From: an uncultured Muribaculaceae bacterium
Lineage (GTDB): Bacteria > Bacteroidota > Bacteroidia > Bacteroidales > Muribaculaceae
Reading direction: 5' to 3'
DNA: 64,000 nt
NCBI GenBank assembly: GCA_910584365.1
Contig: CAJUAF010000004.1
Span: 110,222 to 174,221 of the forward strand
Shown here: positions 25,063 through 34,539 of the stretch, piece after piece
How positions within the stretch are numbered: the stretch's first letter is position 1
Layout of the letters: each line of letters starts with the position of its first letter
Made by a program: the position numbers and the translations under genes
The notes under the pieces: model-generated
Database searches by the model: none
What the model saw: the letters and a program-made list of their open reading frames with translations, nothing else
Told to the model about the DNA's origin: nothing

Positions 25063-27162
25063 ATGAAAAAACTGATCGCGTTGCTGATGCTGGTGGCCTG
25101 TTTCGCGTTAGGCCAGGCACAGGAGCTTAAAATAAATTCCATCACATCTTCGATGTTTGACGGCACGGCCAACTCCCGGGCCACAGAGCGTCTTGACTTC
25201 AACGGCGAACTGTGTGCCCTGATAAAGGTGCAGCTGCCGCTGGAGGGAGCCGAGTTCTTAGGCAACACCGTCGGGGAAACCGTCAACCATTCCGGAGAAT
25301 ACTGGGTCTACGTCATCAACGGTACCCGCCAGCTCCATCTCCATCATAAACTGTTCAAGCCTCTTGTAATCTATTTTCCGGATTTCGGTATCAAAGGGGT
25401 GGAAGGTGGCGTCACCTATATCGCCGACATATCAGTGCCGGCGGAATTGTGGGCCGCAGCCGCCGGAGCCGCGTCCGGAACGACGAAGCGACCGATGGAT
25501 AACTTCCTGGTGCTGAACGTAACGCCCCCGAACGCCAAAGTCTTTATCGGGGGACAGGAAAAGATGGTCAGCGAAGGAATATGCTCCGTGCTGCTGAAAG
25601 CCGGCACCTACGCCGTGCGCGTCGAAGCCTCCGGGTATCAGACAGAGGAGTTCCAGGCCACAATCGGCGACGAGAAAGTGGTGCGCGACGTCAGTCTCCG
25701 CTCCACGATGGCAACTCTGACCGTCCGCTCCGCCACCTCCGGCGCCCGCATCTTCCTCAACGGCAACGCCGTAGGCACCGGTTCCTGGACCGGCAGCATT
25801 ATGCCTGACACCTACCTGGTTGAACTTAAAAAAGAGGGCTACCGACCCGCCGAACGCCGCGTCACCCTCGCCATGAACGCCACCGAAACCCTGGACTTCC
25901 CGGCCCTGGAGGCCATCACCGGCGACATCATCGTCTCCTCCACCCCTGCGGGAGCCTCTATCGAACTTGACGGCCGCACGGTCGGTACCACTCCCGAAGT
26001 CCTCCGCTCCATCCCCGTCGGTACCCACACCCTCCGCCTGACCCGCTCCGGCTACCAGCCCTCCACCTCCTCCGTCACAGTCACCGAGTCCTCCCCCGCC
26101 AACCTCGACCTCACCCTGAGAAGGCAGCAGGAATTCGTGACGCCGACAAGTCCCGGTAAGGAATCTGTATCCACGGTTCCCGTTTCCAAAAACAACTATT
26201 CCCACCTTGATTTGGCGGCCGAGCGCGACGGGCAGTACACCTATTTCAGCACACGGGAATGGAACGCATTGTCATACGTCGAAAAGGCTACTTATCATAA
26301 AGTAGGAATCGTCATCAATCAACCATCAATCACAGCCCCGTTTATCCTTGCATTGACCGATAACGGCAAGAATGTAACCTGGCAGGAAGCAATGGCGTCC
26401 GGTATCAATATGCCTACCAAAATTCAGGGAGAGGCTATTGTCAGAGATTATCTGAAAGTAATGGACACCCTAAAAACTTTCGGAGGCTCCGGATACGAGG
26501 GCCCGAGTGTTTGGTTCTGGACCACCCAGTCAAGTGGTCCGTCAACATATTATGGAATTCACATCTACAGCGGAGTGGTATATGACAAATATGACGATTC
26601 ACAAACTCTCAGGGTCCGTAAGGTAATTCCACTTCCATCAGCTATGCCCACAGTTACGCCCATGACTTCAAATTCCATTTCTAAAAATTCATACGGTCAT
26701 GCAAAGGCCCATCATCTCGACCTCGCTGCCGAATGCGACGGCAAATATGTTTTCTTTACCGAAGCGGAATGGAGCAGTGTGCCCTCCTCGGAAAAGGGTC
26801 AATACACGAAGAAAGGCATCGTTATCAATCAGCCCTCAATCACTGAGCCGTTTATCCTCGCGTTGACCGACAACGGCAAGGATGTAAAGTGGAAAAAAGC
26901 AATGGCGTCCGGTATCAATATGCCTACCAAAATACAAGGGGAGGCTATAGTCAAGGATTGTGCCAATGTCAACAAGGCATTAAAAGCTTTTGGCGGAACG
27001 GGATATGAGGGGGACAGCCAATACTTCTGGACAAAAGATGCAAAAGATTCTTCCTACGCGTGGTACGTTGCTATGTATGGCGGCTTCGTCACCTTCAGCT
27101 ACAAGGCGAATACCTACAGGGTTCGCGCGGTAGCCCCCGTCCCCGAGGCCGAGGCGATGTAA
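25063..27162 (+). CDS. Secreted protein with three PEGA repeats and two duplicated C-terminal domains
   Basis: This 699-aa protein begins with a signal peptide (MKKLIALLMLVACFALGQAQ). Residues 20-140 form an unrecognised N-terminal domain. Three PEGA-type beta domains start at about residues 147, 216 and 287 (VTPPNAKVFIGG; TSGARIFLNGNAVG; STPAGASIELDGRTVG). A pair of homologous domains then occupies about 375-525 and 540-695, sharing LDLAAE-DG, GIVINQPSIT-PFILALTDNG and ASGINMPTKIQGEAIV. The two share 37 identical nucleotides (26387-26423 and 26897-26933), a sign of recent duplication. Their form recalls DUF1566-like (Lcl) domains, but I am unsure. PEGA domains are often used in surface proteins. 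It lies between repeat copies B and C. Confidence 0.85.
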   Translation: MKKLIALLMLVACFALGQAQELKINSITSSMFDGTANSRATERLDFNGELCALIKVQLPLEGAEFLGNTVGETVNHSGEYWVYVINGTRQLHLHHKLFKPLVIYFPDFGIKGVEGGVTYIADISVPAELWAAAAGAASGTTKRPMDNFLVLNVTPPNAKVFIGGQEKMVSEGICSVLLKAGTYAVRVEASGYQTEEFQATIGDEKVVRDVSLRSTMATLTVRSATSGARIFLNGNAVGTGSWTGSIMPDTYLVELKKEGYRPAERRVTLAMNATETLDFPALEAITGDIIVSSTPAGASIELDGRTVGTTPEVLRSIPVGTHTLRLTRSGYQPSTSSVTVTESSPANLDLTLRRQQEFVTPTSPGKESVSTVPVSKNNYSHLDLAAERDGQYTYFSTREWNALSYVEKATYHKVGIVINQPSITAPFILALTDNGKNVTWQEAMASGINMPTKIQGEAIVRDYLKVMDTLKTFGGSGYEGPSVWFWTTQSSGPSTYYGIHIYSGVVYDKYDDSQTLRVRKVIPLPSAMPTVTPMTSNSISKNSYGHAKAHHLDLAAECDGKYVFFTEAEWSSVPSSEKGQYTKKGIVINQPSITEPFILALTDNGKDVKWKKAMASGINMPTKIQGEAIVKDCANVNKALKAFGGTGYEGDSQYFWTKDAKDSSYAWYVAMYGGFVTFSYKANTYRVRAVAPVPEAEAM

Positions 27163-27237
27163 GACCCTTTTACACTTCAGTACTTTCCGGCCCGGAATCC
27201 CCGACGAAAGGAGAGGTGAGGAGTCGGAGAGGGAGTA

Positions 27238-27690
27238 TGAGGTTTTTCTCGCAGAAGCGCAGATTAACGCAGATTTTCATTGGACGCGCTTTGCGCGAGG
27301 GGATTACGCGGAACCGGCGACACGGTTACAGCCACTCAGCGGGGAGGTCTCCCACGGATTTCACGGATTAAGGGATTATACACGGATTTTTTTAATTATA
27401 GGGATTCCACAAACGCGCTCTGCGCGGACGGATTCCACGAAGCCTTCCGGGCGCTCGGCAGCAATCTGTGGAATCCGTCCGCGCAGAGCGCGTTTGTGGA
27501 ATCGGATTTCCTTTTTAATCTGCGGTTCTGCGAGAGTTAATCTTAGAAAATCCTTGAAATCAATAATTAATCCGTGGTGAATCCCTTAATCTGTGGAATC
27601 CGTGGGAGATAAATCCGTATGTAAAATTCAAGAAGAATAATTTATGGAATCCGGGAGAGATAATAAATGGGTGCCATAATGCGAGGATAA
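27238..27690. repeat. Palindrome-rich intergenic repeat, copy C
   Basis: Same orientation as B. The palindrome is perfect: 36-bp arms at 27403-27438 and 27468-27503 around a 29-nt loop (27439-27467). Flanking motifs include GCAGATTAACGCAGATTTTC, CGCGCTTTGCGCG, TTGAAATCAATAATT and AATCCGTGGGAGATAA. No gene inside. Confidence 0.9.
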
Positions 27691-27783
27691 AGATTTTCGC
27701 GCGGAGGCGCGGATTGACGCGGACTCAGATAAAGACCCAGATAAAGAGAAAATCAAGAGAGATATAATAGTCAGGGACTATAT

Positions 27784-27823
27784 AAAAAAAGCAAGGAAAA
27801 CGCGATCACCGTGTTCTCCTTGC
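27784..27823 (-). terminator. Rho-independent terminator after tRNA-His
   Basis: A 14-bp stem (GCAAGGAGAACACG with its near-complement) at 27791-27823 is followed on the minus strand by seven T residues (27784-27790), 25 nt after the tRNA end. Confidence 0.85.
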
Positions 27824-27847
27824 CGTCCTCTGTATTGAAATAAAAGG

Positions 27848-27922
<75 letters not shown>

Positions 27923-28021
27923 ATGAAAGAATCTTAAGGCTCTGGTCGGGAGAAAAATCAAAGTCAAACCCTCTAAACTCCTTTCCGGAACGTTCCGCTG
28001 AACGTTGTTTCCTTAAGACGG

Positions 28022-28054
28022 TGCAAAGGTACAACATTTTTTTGAATTTGCAAA
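28022..28054 (-). promoter_or_regulatory. Promoter of tRNA-His (TTTG - 20 nt - TACCTTTGC)
   Basis: On the minus strand, the -33 TTTG (28051-28054) and -7 TACCTTTGC (28022-28030) are spaced by 20 nt. The tRNA begins about 100 nt downstream, leaving a 5' leader for RNase P. Confidence 0.75.
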
Positions 28055-28191
28055 CCTTTCCGCCGTTTTTTCACTAAAAAAAATCCGAACAAGCCGGATA
28101 AAGTTGCCGACATGAAAAGCGGCTCAAACCATTGTGCTTTCCCGCTTGACGACAATATGCAGGCGAAAAGCAGCACCGGAATCTGCCGGTT

Positions 28192-28512
28192 TCATCTATC
28201 AGGCAGGAGAAGGTCCACAAAGAAATCGCTCATATTGAGGAGCATAAACAAAAGCATGATCAGAGAAACGGTCAGTTCGCCCCAGCATTTCTGCCTTACC
28301 GCCGCTACGGCATAACCGGCAAAGATTATCAGCAGACTCCCCAGCAGAGCGGGCTTACACCACGTCAGCACATCCACATCCCATCCGAACCATCGATCAA
28401 GAAGATTAACGCCGAACCAAAGATAGAGCATCATCCACACGACGACAAGCGCCATAGGGATGAACAACCAGTAGAGTTTACGCTGCGTCCGCTTATCAAT
28501 GCGTTTCATCAT
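28192..28512 (-). CDS. Small membrane protein of unknown function
   Basis: This 106-aa protein has three predicted membrane helices: about 14-34 (LFIPMALVVVWMMLYLWF), 50-70 (KPALLGSLLIIFAGYAVAAV) and 78-100 (VSLIMLLFMLLNMSDFFVDL). The N-terminus is basic (MMKRIDKRTQRKLYW). I do not recognise the family. It starts 10 nt after the CapA-like gene ends and is probably cotranscribed with it. Confidence 0.75.
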   Translation of the reverse strand: MMKRIDKRTQRKLYWLFIPMALVVVWMMLYLWFGVNLLDRWFGWDVDVLTWCKPALLGSLLIIFAGYAVAAVRQKCWGELTVSLIMLLFMLLNMSDFFVDLLLPDR

Positions 28513-28522
28513 TACTTAGGGA

Positions 28523-29635
28523 TTATTCCCGGGTAACCGGACCGATATTATTGCGGAACGCCGAAAGCGCCGACGCAACGAATTCACGGGCGCGTCCCTG
28601 CCACGCCCCGGTGACCGAGTCAGCCGGAAGAACCATATAGTTGGGACGCACGAATCCATACCTCTCCCCTACCGGAGCGTCCTTGACCGAAGGTGAGGGA
28701 CGGAAAGATGTATCCGTGGGAGGGACGGTGAATATAAGCTTGTATGCGGCTTCCTTGACGTAAGCCGCCCCTTTGTCATCACGGGCGAGAGTAACACGGG
28801 TCAGAAGACCGCCGCGGGTGTCGCGGGTCATCATGTTTGAGATAAAATTTCCATGGGAATAGGTAAGAAACATCGGTTTGCCCGTCGTGCTGTTCTCGCG
28901 CAGTTCCATAGGCTGGACGACATGGGGATGTCCACCCATTATTATATCGACCCCTTCCTTTTCCAGGAAACGCGCCCACTGCTTCTCGTAGGCGACGGGC
29001 GTAAGCGTATATTCTTCCCCCCAGTGCATGGCCGCCACGATAATTTCCGCTCCTGCACGGCGGGCGCGGGCGATGTCCTGACGGATCCGGTCAGCCGAGA
29101 TATAATCCACAAGCGCGCCGGAAGATACTGTGAAACCGTTTGTACCGTAAGTATAGTTCACAAACCCCACCCTGAAACCGCGGATATCAGCCACGAACGG
29201 CAGACGCTCCGCGCGGTCGGCGGAATCTGTGTATGTGCCGATATGAGGGAGTCCGAGGGAATCAAGGGTCGCAACCGTGCGGCATAGGCCCCGGTCGCGA
29301 CGGTCAAGGGTGTGGTTGTTAGCCGTGAGAAACAGGTCGAAGCCCGCGGCTGCGAGTGCCCGGGGATAACTGTCGGGAGCATTGAACTGCGGATAGCCCG
29401 AATAGGGAGCTTTGGCGACCGGTGTCTCCAGATTCACCACTGCATAGTCCGCCGCCGATATATAAGGCGCTATCGCGGAAAAACAGTCGGAATAATCATA
29501 GACACCGTTGCCGCGCCTGGCGGCCTCAAGCTGGCCGGTGTGCATCATGGCATCCCCGGCAAACACGATGTCGATCTCCTGCGCCTGGGTCAGCGCAAGC
29601 ACAAACGCCACTGCGGCGGCTAAAATACTTTCCAT
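28523..29635 (-). CDS. CapA-family metallophosphoesterase-like protein
   Basis: This 370-aa protein belongs to the PgsA/CapA family with a calcineurin-like fold. Metal-site motifs are visible: IVFAGDAMMHTGQ, NLETPV, LTANNHTLDRRDRG, AMHWGEEY and MGGHPHVVQP. A short signal peptide is likely (MESILAAAVAFVLALTQA). I use ATG 29633-29635, which follows the purine-rich AGGGGGAT; an extension of 20 codons upstream would include the folD terminator. CapA relatives take part in poly-gamma-glutamate synthesis, but this isolated gene lacks the partner CapB/CapC genes, so the substrate is unknown. Confidence 0.85.
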   Translation of the reverse strand: MESILAAAVAFVLALTQAQEIDIVFAGDAMMHTGQLEAARRGNGVYDYSDCFSAIAPYISAADYAVVNLETPVAKAPYSGYPQFNAPDSYPRALAAAGFDLFLTANNHTLDRRDRGLCRTVATLDSLGLPHIGTYTDSADRAERLPFVADIRGFRVGFVNYTYGTNGFTVSSGALVDYISADRIRQDIARARRAGAEIIVAAMHWGEEYTLTPVAYEKQWARFLEKEGVDIIMGGHPHVVQPMELRENSTTGKPMFLTYSHGNFISNMMTRDTRGGLLTRVTLARDDKGAAYVKEAAYKLIFTVPPTDTSFRPSPSVKDAPVGERYGFVRPNYMVLPADSVTGAWQGRAREFVASALSAFRNNIGPVTRE

Positions 29636-29661
29636 ATCCCCCTGTACGGATAAAATTTTAC

Positions 29662-29689
29662 GGGGAGCGCCCATTACAGAACGCTCCCC
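29662..29689 (-). terminator. Rho-independent terminator after folD
   Basis: GGGGAGCG pairs with CGCTCCCC around a 12-nt loop. The minus strand continues TAAAATTTTATCC. It begins 8 nt after the folD stop. Confidence 0.8.
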
Positions 29690-29697
29690 ATACAAAA

Positions 29698-30579
29698 TTA
29701 TTTATAAATAGCTTTCTGGCCGGCCAGAAGCGTATTGCGCATCAGAGACACGATAGTCATCGGGCCTACGCCTCCGGGAACGGGTGTGATATAGGCACAC
29801 TTGGGAGCGACCTCGTCGAACTCCACATCTCCACGCAGACGGAAACCGCTCTTGCGTGTAGCGTCAGGCACGCGGGTGGTGCCGACATCTATCACCGTCG
29901 CCCCCTCCTTCACCATATCGGCGGTAACGAAACCGGGGACTCCCATCGCGGCTATGATAATGTCGGCCTGACGGCAGATTTCCTTGAGATTACGTGTGGC
30001 GCGGTGGCAGACGGTAACGGTGGCGTCGCCGGGCACACCCTTCTGCATCATCAGCGTGGCAACCGGCTTTCCGACGATATTGCTGCGCCCGAGAACGACA
30101 CAGTTAGCCCCTTTCGTAGGCACGTTGTAACGCTCAAGCAGGGTCATGATACCGGCGGGAGTGGCGCTGTGGAAACAGGGAAGGCCGATTGACTGGCGCC
30201 CTACATTGATGGGATGGAAACCGTCCACATCCTTGCGGTAGTCAATCGCCTCGATGACCTTCTGCTCCGAGATATGGGGAGGCAGGGGAAGCTGTACGAT
30301 AAAACCGTCGACATCCTCGTCGCGGTTGAGCTGGTCAACGGCATCGAGAAGAGTCTGCTCGTCGATATCGGCCTCAAAGCGGATAAGCGTGGACTTGAAG
30401 CCACACTCCTCACACGCCTTGACCTTCGAGGCGACGTATGTCTCGCTTCCTCCGTCGTGGCCTACAAGAATAGCGGCCAGATGGGGACGTTTCTCACCGC
30501 GGGCGACCATTCCGGCCACTTCGGCTGCAATTTCGGCCTTTATATTGGCGGCCGTTTCCTTTCCGTCAATCTTAATCAT
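29698..30579 (-). CDS. folD: Methylenetetrahydrofolate dehydrogenase/cyclohydrolase
   Basis: This 293-aa bifunctional enzyme interconverts 5,10-methylene-THF, 5,10-methenyl-THF and 10-formyl-THF, linking folate to purine and formyl-methionine synthesis. Signatures: [13 protein letters not shown] with the catalytic Lys, [11 protein letters not shown], and [14 protein letters not shown] in the NADP-binding part, plus [11 protein letters not shown] near the end. The ATG at 30577-30579 gives the usual MIKIDGKE start. The gene lies 15 nt after ffh and may share its transcript. Confidence 0.96.
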   Translation of the reverse strand: MIKIDGKETAANIKAEIAAEVAGMVARGEKRPHLAAILVGHDGGSETYVASKVKACEECGFKSTLIRFEADIDEQTLLDAVDQLNRDEDVDGFIVQLPLPPHISEQKVIEAIDYRKDVDGFHPINVGRQSIGLPCFHSATPAGIMTLLERYNVPTKGANCVVLGRSNIVGKPVATLMMQKGVPGDATVTVCHRATRNLKEICRQADIIIAAMGVPGFVTADMVKEGATVIDVGTTRVPDATRKSGFRLRGDVEFDEVAPKCAYITPVPGGVGPMTIVSLMRNTLLAGQKAIYK

Positions 30580-30594
30580 AATGAGCAAAATATG

Positions 30595-31926
30595 TCATCG
30601 GCGGCCACGCATGGCACGCATCATTTTCATCGGGTTCTTCATCGCGGTAGCCGCCTTCATCATCTTGCGGGTCTGCTCGAACTGAGTCAGCAGACGGTTC
30701 ACCTCCTGAAGGGAAGTGCCGGAACCGGCGGCGATACGTTTGCGCCGCGAGCCGTTGATGATCTCGGGATTAACGCGCTCTCTGGCCGTCATCGAGCTGA
30801 TGATGGCCTCGATGCTCTTGAAAGCGTTGTCATCAATGTCTACATCCTTGATAGCCTTTCCGAGACCGGGAATCATCGATGCCAGGTCCTTGAGGTTACC
30901 CATCTTCTTGATCTGCTGAATCTGCGCGAGGAAGTCATTGAAATTAAACTGGTTGCGGGCCAGTTTGCGCTGAATCTCAAGTGCCTGTTTCTCGTCGAAC
31001 TGCGCCTGGGCCTTTTCAACTAAGGAGACGATATCGCCCATACCGAGGATTCGGTCGGCCATACGGGAGGGGTGGAAGAGATCGAGGGCATCGAGTTTCT
31101 CACCGGTACCGACAAACTTGATAGGCTTGGTCACCACCGTGCGGATCGACAGGGCAGCACCACCTCGGGTATCGCCGTCGAGTTTCGTCAGCACAACGCC
31201 GTCGAAATCCAGGCGGTCATTGAACTCCTTGGCCGTGTTGACGGCGTCCTGACCGGTCATCGAGTCAACCACGAATAGAGTTTCCTGGGGCTTGATGGCA
31301 TTCTTGATGGCCTCGATTTCGTCCATCATCTGCTCGTCGACAGCCAGACGTCCGGCCGTATCGACAATCACCAGGTCGAGATGATTCTGACGGGCATAGT
31401 CGATGGCGTTCTTTGCGATCTGGATGGGATTCTTGCTCCCCTCCTCGGTGTAGACGGGCACATCGATCTGCGAGGCCAGAACTTTCAGCTGCTCGATAGC
31501 GGCGGGACGGTAGACGTCGCAGGCCACCAGCAGGGGACGCTTACCTTTCTCGCTCTTGAGCTTGCGGGCCAGCTTGCCGGAGAACGTCGTCTTACCGGAA
31601 CCCTGGAGACCCGACATGAGGATTACCGTAGGATTCCCCGAGAGGTTCAGCTGGGCGGTCTCGCCTCCCATCAGCGTGGCCAGCTCGTCATGAACGATCT
31701 TCACCATCAGCTCCTGAGGCTTGATGGCATTGATTACGTTCTGACCGAGAGCCTTCTGCTTGACGGTGTCGGTGAAGTTTTTGGCAACCTTGTAGTTGAC
31801 GTCGGCGTCAAGAAGTGCGCGGCGCACATCCTTGAGCGTCTCGGCAACGTTTATCTCGGTGATTTTTCCTTGACCTTTAAGGATTTTGAAACTTCTTTCA
31901 AGTTTCTCGCTGAGGTTTTCAAACAT
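30595..31926 (-). CDS. ffh: Signal recognition particle protein (SRP54)
   Basis: This 443-aa GTPase binds 4.5S RNA and signal sequences and targets nascent inner-membrane and exported proteins. The N domain (1-85) precedes the G domain, with P-loop GLQGSGKTT, DTAGRLAVDEQMM and TKLDGDTRGGAALS. The Met-rich M domain has IPGLGK, SRRKRIAAGSGTS and a C-terminus of METMKKM-like repeats (MKAATAMKNPMKMMRAM). Length and order are standard. A TAACTTTC sequence at 31945-31952 may be the promoter. Confidence 0.97.
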   Translation of the reverse strand: MFENLSEKLERSFKILKGQGKITEINVAETLKDVRRALLDADVNYKVAKNFTDTVKQKALGQNVINAIKPQELMVKIVHDELATLMGGETAQLNLSGNPTVILMSGLQGSGKTTFSGKLARKLKSEKGKRPLLVACDVYRPAAIEQLKVLASQIDVPVYTEEGSKNPIQIAKNAIDYARQNHLDLVIVDTAGRLAVDEQMMDEIEAIKNAIKPQETLFVVDSMTGQDAVNTAKEFNDRLDFDGVVLTKLDGDTRGGAALSIRTVVTKPIKFVGTGEKLDALDLFHPSRMADRILGMGDIVSLVEKAQAQFDEKQALEIQRKLARNQFNFNDFLAQIQQIKKMGNLKDLASMIPGLGKAIKDVDIDDNAFKSIEAIISSMTARERVNPEIINGSRRKRIAAGSGTSLQEVNRLLTQFEQTRKMMKAATAMKNPMKMMRAMRGRR

Positions 31927-32001
31927 ATCGGGAAATTGAAGCGGGAAAGTTAGGGTTAATTGGATTCGCCTTCATGCCGTGGGGAGCGCTCCCCGCGAAA
32001 C

Positions 32002-32349
32002 TCAGAGGCGGTTGGTGGCCGTATCGGGGAAAATGACCGCGGGTTTGAAAGTGCGGGCTTCCTCGAAAGGCATCGATGCGTAAGCCATTATGATTACGAT
32101 GTCGCCGGGCTGCACCTTCCGGGCTGCAGCGCCATTGAGGCAGACAACGCCGGAGCCTTTCTCGCCGGGTATGGCGTAGGTCTCCAGGCGCTCCCCGTTA
32201 TTGTTGTCCACGATGTAGACGTGTTCGCCGGGGAGGATATTGGCAGCTTCCATCAGCGCCTCGTCGATTGTGATGCTCCCGATGTAATTCAGGTTGGCCT
32301 CGGTCACCGTGACGCGATGGATTTTGGATTTCAGTATTTCAACGTTCAT
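32002..32349 (-). CDS. panD: Aspartate 1-decarboxylase
   Basis: This 115-aa proenzyme makes beta-alanine from aspartate for pantothenate and CoA. Self-cleavage between Gly24 and Ser25 (YIGSIT) yields the pyruvoyl group. [16 protein letters not shown] and [19 protein letters not shown] are standard. It is 15 nt downstream of panC, so the two pantothenate genes form one unit. Confidence 0.96.
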   Translation of the reverse strand: MNVEILKSKIHRVTVTEANLNYIGSITIDEALMEAANILPGEHVYIVDNNNGERLETYAIPGEKGSGVVCLNGAAARKVQPGDIVIIMAYASMPFEEARTFKPAVIFPDTATNRL

Positions 32350-32364
32350 CTGAAGCTATGTCGT

Positions 32365-33216
32365 TTAGCGTTCATACTTGATATTGTCAATCAGACGCAC
32401 ATCCCCGCAATAGCAGGTGACACACCCCCGGGCGCAGCCGTTGTGGGGCGTGGACCATTCGGCCAGGGGTTGCATGGTCAGAGGGTCTACGATTTCGTAA
32501 TACTCCACCTCCAGGCCCGGACAGGCGTTGAGTTCGTCGACAACCAGGCGACGGGTATCTTCCAGGGAGTGGTCGCGGGCCCACTCCACGCTCTTTTTCA
32601 GCGTCTTGTAGATAAGAGGGGCCACGGCGCGATTTTCAGGCGTCAGTCTCACGTTGCGGCTGCTCATCGCCAGGCCGTCATCCTCGCGTTTTATGGGGCA
32701 GTCGACAATTTCCACGGGGAATTTCTCCAGCTCCACCATCCGGCGGATTACGGCAATCTGCTGAAAATCCTTCTCTCCGAAATAGGCGCGGTCGGGAGAG
32801 ACAAAACTGAACAGCTTGCTGACCACCTGGGCCACTCCGTTGAAATGGCCGGGACGCATCGGACCTTCCATTACAGCGGCTACCTCTCCCAGGTCGAAGA
32901 CGCGGGTATCCTCCGTGGGGTACATCTCCTCCACGGTGGGGATAAACGCAATGTCCACCCCGGCTTCGCGCAACAGGGCGCAGTCGGCCTCCTCGGTGCG
33001 CGGATAGGTCTGGAGGTCCTTGGCGTTATTGAATTGGGTCGGGTTTACAAACACACTGACCACTACGGCGTCGTTCTCACGCCGCGCACGGTCAACAAGT
33101 GATATATGTCCGGCGTGTAGCGCACCCATCGTGGGCACAAGCCCTACGGTGCGTCCGTCGGCCTTCAGGTGAGCCACTTTCTCTTTAAGCTCACTGACAC
33201 TTCTGATTATTTCCAT
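32365..33216 (-). CDS. panC: Pantothenate synthetase
   Basis: This 283-aa enzyme joins pantoate and beta-alanine with ATP. The HIGH-like motif is [21 protein letters not shown] lies in the active site, FGEKDFQQ is present, and the KMSKS-like loop reads DGLAMSSRN. It is followed by panD and preceded by a promoter divergent from recR. Confidence 0.96.
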   Translation of the reverse strand: MEIIRSVSELKEKVAHLKADGRTVGLVPTMGALHAGHISLVDRARRENDAVVVSVFVNPTQFNNAKDLQTYPRTEEADCALLREAGVDIAFIPTVEEMYPTEDTRVFDLGEVAAVMEGPMRPGHFNGVAQVVSKLFSFVSPDRAYFGEKDFQQIAVIRRMVELEKFPVEIVDCPIKREDDGLAMSSRNVRLTPENRAVAPLIYKTLKKSVEWARDHSLEDTRRLVVDELNACPGLEVEYYEIVDPLTMQPLAEWSTPHNGCARGCVTCYCGDVRLIDNIKYER

Positions 33217-33258
33217 TTGAGTCTTCCGGATTTTGAATCGTCAGGAATTTTTACGGCT

Positions 33259-33298
33259 GCAAAGTTACGGTTTTTCCCGGAATAAACCTTAACTTTGC
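33259..33298. promoter_or_regulatory. Divergent promoters for panCD (minus) and recR (plus)
   Basis: Two -7 boxes of identical sequence TAACTTTGC face away from each other: minus strand at 33259-33267 for panC and plus strand at 33290-33298 for recR. They lie within 103 bp between the start codons. The -33 boxes are less clear, probably overlapping. Confidence 0.65.
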
Positions 33299-33318
33299 AA
33301 TAAATTATTGAGTAGACC

Positions 33319-33945
33319 ATGAGGCAGGAATTTGAATCGACATTGCTTGAAAACTGTGTGACGGAGATTTCCCGGCTCCCGGGAATCGGGCGCAAGACAG
33401 CCCTGAGGCTCGCCCTGCACCTTCTGCGCCAGGATCCGGGCGCAGCCAATGCCCTGGGGAACGCCATCATAGAGATGCGCAGGGGGATTACCTATTGCCG
33501 CGTGTGCCACAATATCTCCGAGACGGAACTCTGTCCGGTCTGCGCCGACCAGCGGCGCGACGCCTCCACGATATGCGTTGTCGAAACCGTCAAGGACGTC
33601 ATGATTCTGGAAAACACAGGACAATACGGAGGTCTGTATCATGTACTCGGGGGAGTGATATCCCCGATGGACGGCGTCAGTCCCGACCAGCTTCAGATTG
33701 ATTCGCTGGTAGCGCGCGTTGCCGCCGGAGGAGTAAAGGAAGTGATTCTTGCCCTGGGAGCGACAATGGAGGGGGACACCACGGGATATTACATATTCCG
33801 GAAGCTCGCTCCCTATCCCGACGTCACCGTAACGCAGCTGGCCCGCGGAGTTGCCCTCGGAAACGAAATCGAATATACCGATGAACTTACCCTGGGGCGT
33901 TCCCTGCAGAACCGCACCCTCTTCGCCGATTCAATCAAAGCCTGA
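33319..33945 (+). CDS. recR: Recombination protein RecR
   Basis: This 208-aa protein works with RecF and RecO to load RecA at gaps. The N-terminal helix-hairpin-helix has [18 protein letters not shown]. The zinc finger has the pattern C-x2-C...C-x2-C in [18 protein letters not shown]. The TOPRIM part contains [17 protein letters not shown]. Its promoter box lies 20 nt before the ATG. Confidence 0.96.
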   Translation: MRQEFESTLLENCVTEISRLPGIGRKTALRLALHLLRQDPGAANALGNAIIEMRRGITYCRVCHNISETELCPVCADQRRDASTICVVETVKDVMILENTGQYGGLYHVLGGVISPMDGVSPDQLQIDSLVARVAAGGVKEVILALGATMEGDTTGYYIFRKLAPYPDVTVTQLARGVALGNEIEYTDELTLGRSLQNRTLFADSIKA

Positions 33946-33998
33946 CCGCAGGCTACTTAACCGTATCCGGTCCAAACTATTCCTTCCAACAGTCAGCC

Positions 33999-34532
33999 AT
34001 GCCGAAAAAAATCATACTGCGCGCCCCCGAGCCCTCCGATGTCGACCGGATATATCTCTGGGAAAACAATCCCGAGATGTGGCCGTGCGGCGCATTCAGG
34101 GCCCCGCTTTCCCGTCATCAGATATGGGAATATGTCAACAATTACGACGCCAACCCCCTTTCCGGAGGCCAGTTGCGCCTGATCATAGAAGCCGGCGCAG
34201 ATGAAGAAGGGGAAGGCTATACCCCCTGCGGCATTGTGGACCTTTACGACATTGACCCGCGCGACTCACGCGCATTCGTAGGGATAATGGTAGCGCCGGA
34301 TTTCCGCCGGAAAGGGATCGCCGCCGAGGCTCTTGCCCAGCTCGAGAAATATTGCCGCGAGTGTCTGGCCCTGAGACTGCTTGCTGCGGAAGTCGCTTCC
34401 GACAACCAGCGGTCCATACGCTTGTTCGGAGGCGCCGGCTACCTGCTTGTCGGCCGGCGCCCGGCATGGTTTCGCCGGGGAGCGGAATTCATATCATGCG
34501 CCCAGTTCCAGAAAGAACTGATTTCCATGTGA
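33999..34532 (+). CDS. GNAT family N-acetyltransferase
   Basis: This 177-aa protein carries the acetyl-CoA binding pattern of the RimJ/Yjdh-like GNAT branch: VGIMVAPDFRRKGIAAEALA with the R/Q-x-x-G-x-G/A loop RKGIAAE, followed by NQRSIRLFGGAGYLLVGRR. It starts MPKKIILRAPEPSDVDRIYL, the usual opening of that family. It follows recR by 53 nt and converges with folC 7 nt away. The substrate cannot be told from sequence. Confidence 0.88.
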   Translation: MPKKIILRAPEPSDVDRIYLWENNPEMWPCGAFRAPLSRHQIWEYVNNYDANPLSGGQLRLIIEAGADEEGEGYTPCGIVDLYDIDPRDSRAFVGIMVAPDFRRKGIAAEALAQLEKYCRECLALRLLAAEVASDNQRSIRLFGGAGYLLVGRRPAWFRRGAEFISCAQFQKELISM

Positions 34533-34539
34533 TATTCCC

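Noticed and set aside
20640..27690. CRISPR array
   Set aside because: The repeats are long, imperfect, few and not separated by unique spacers of regular length; no cas gene is near.
27973..28176. Possible 67-aa minus-strand protein upstream of tRNA-His
   Set aside because: It runs across the tRNA promoter box and the product lacks any recognisable feature.
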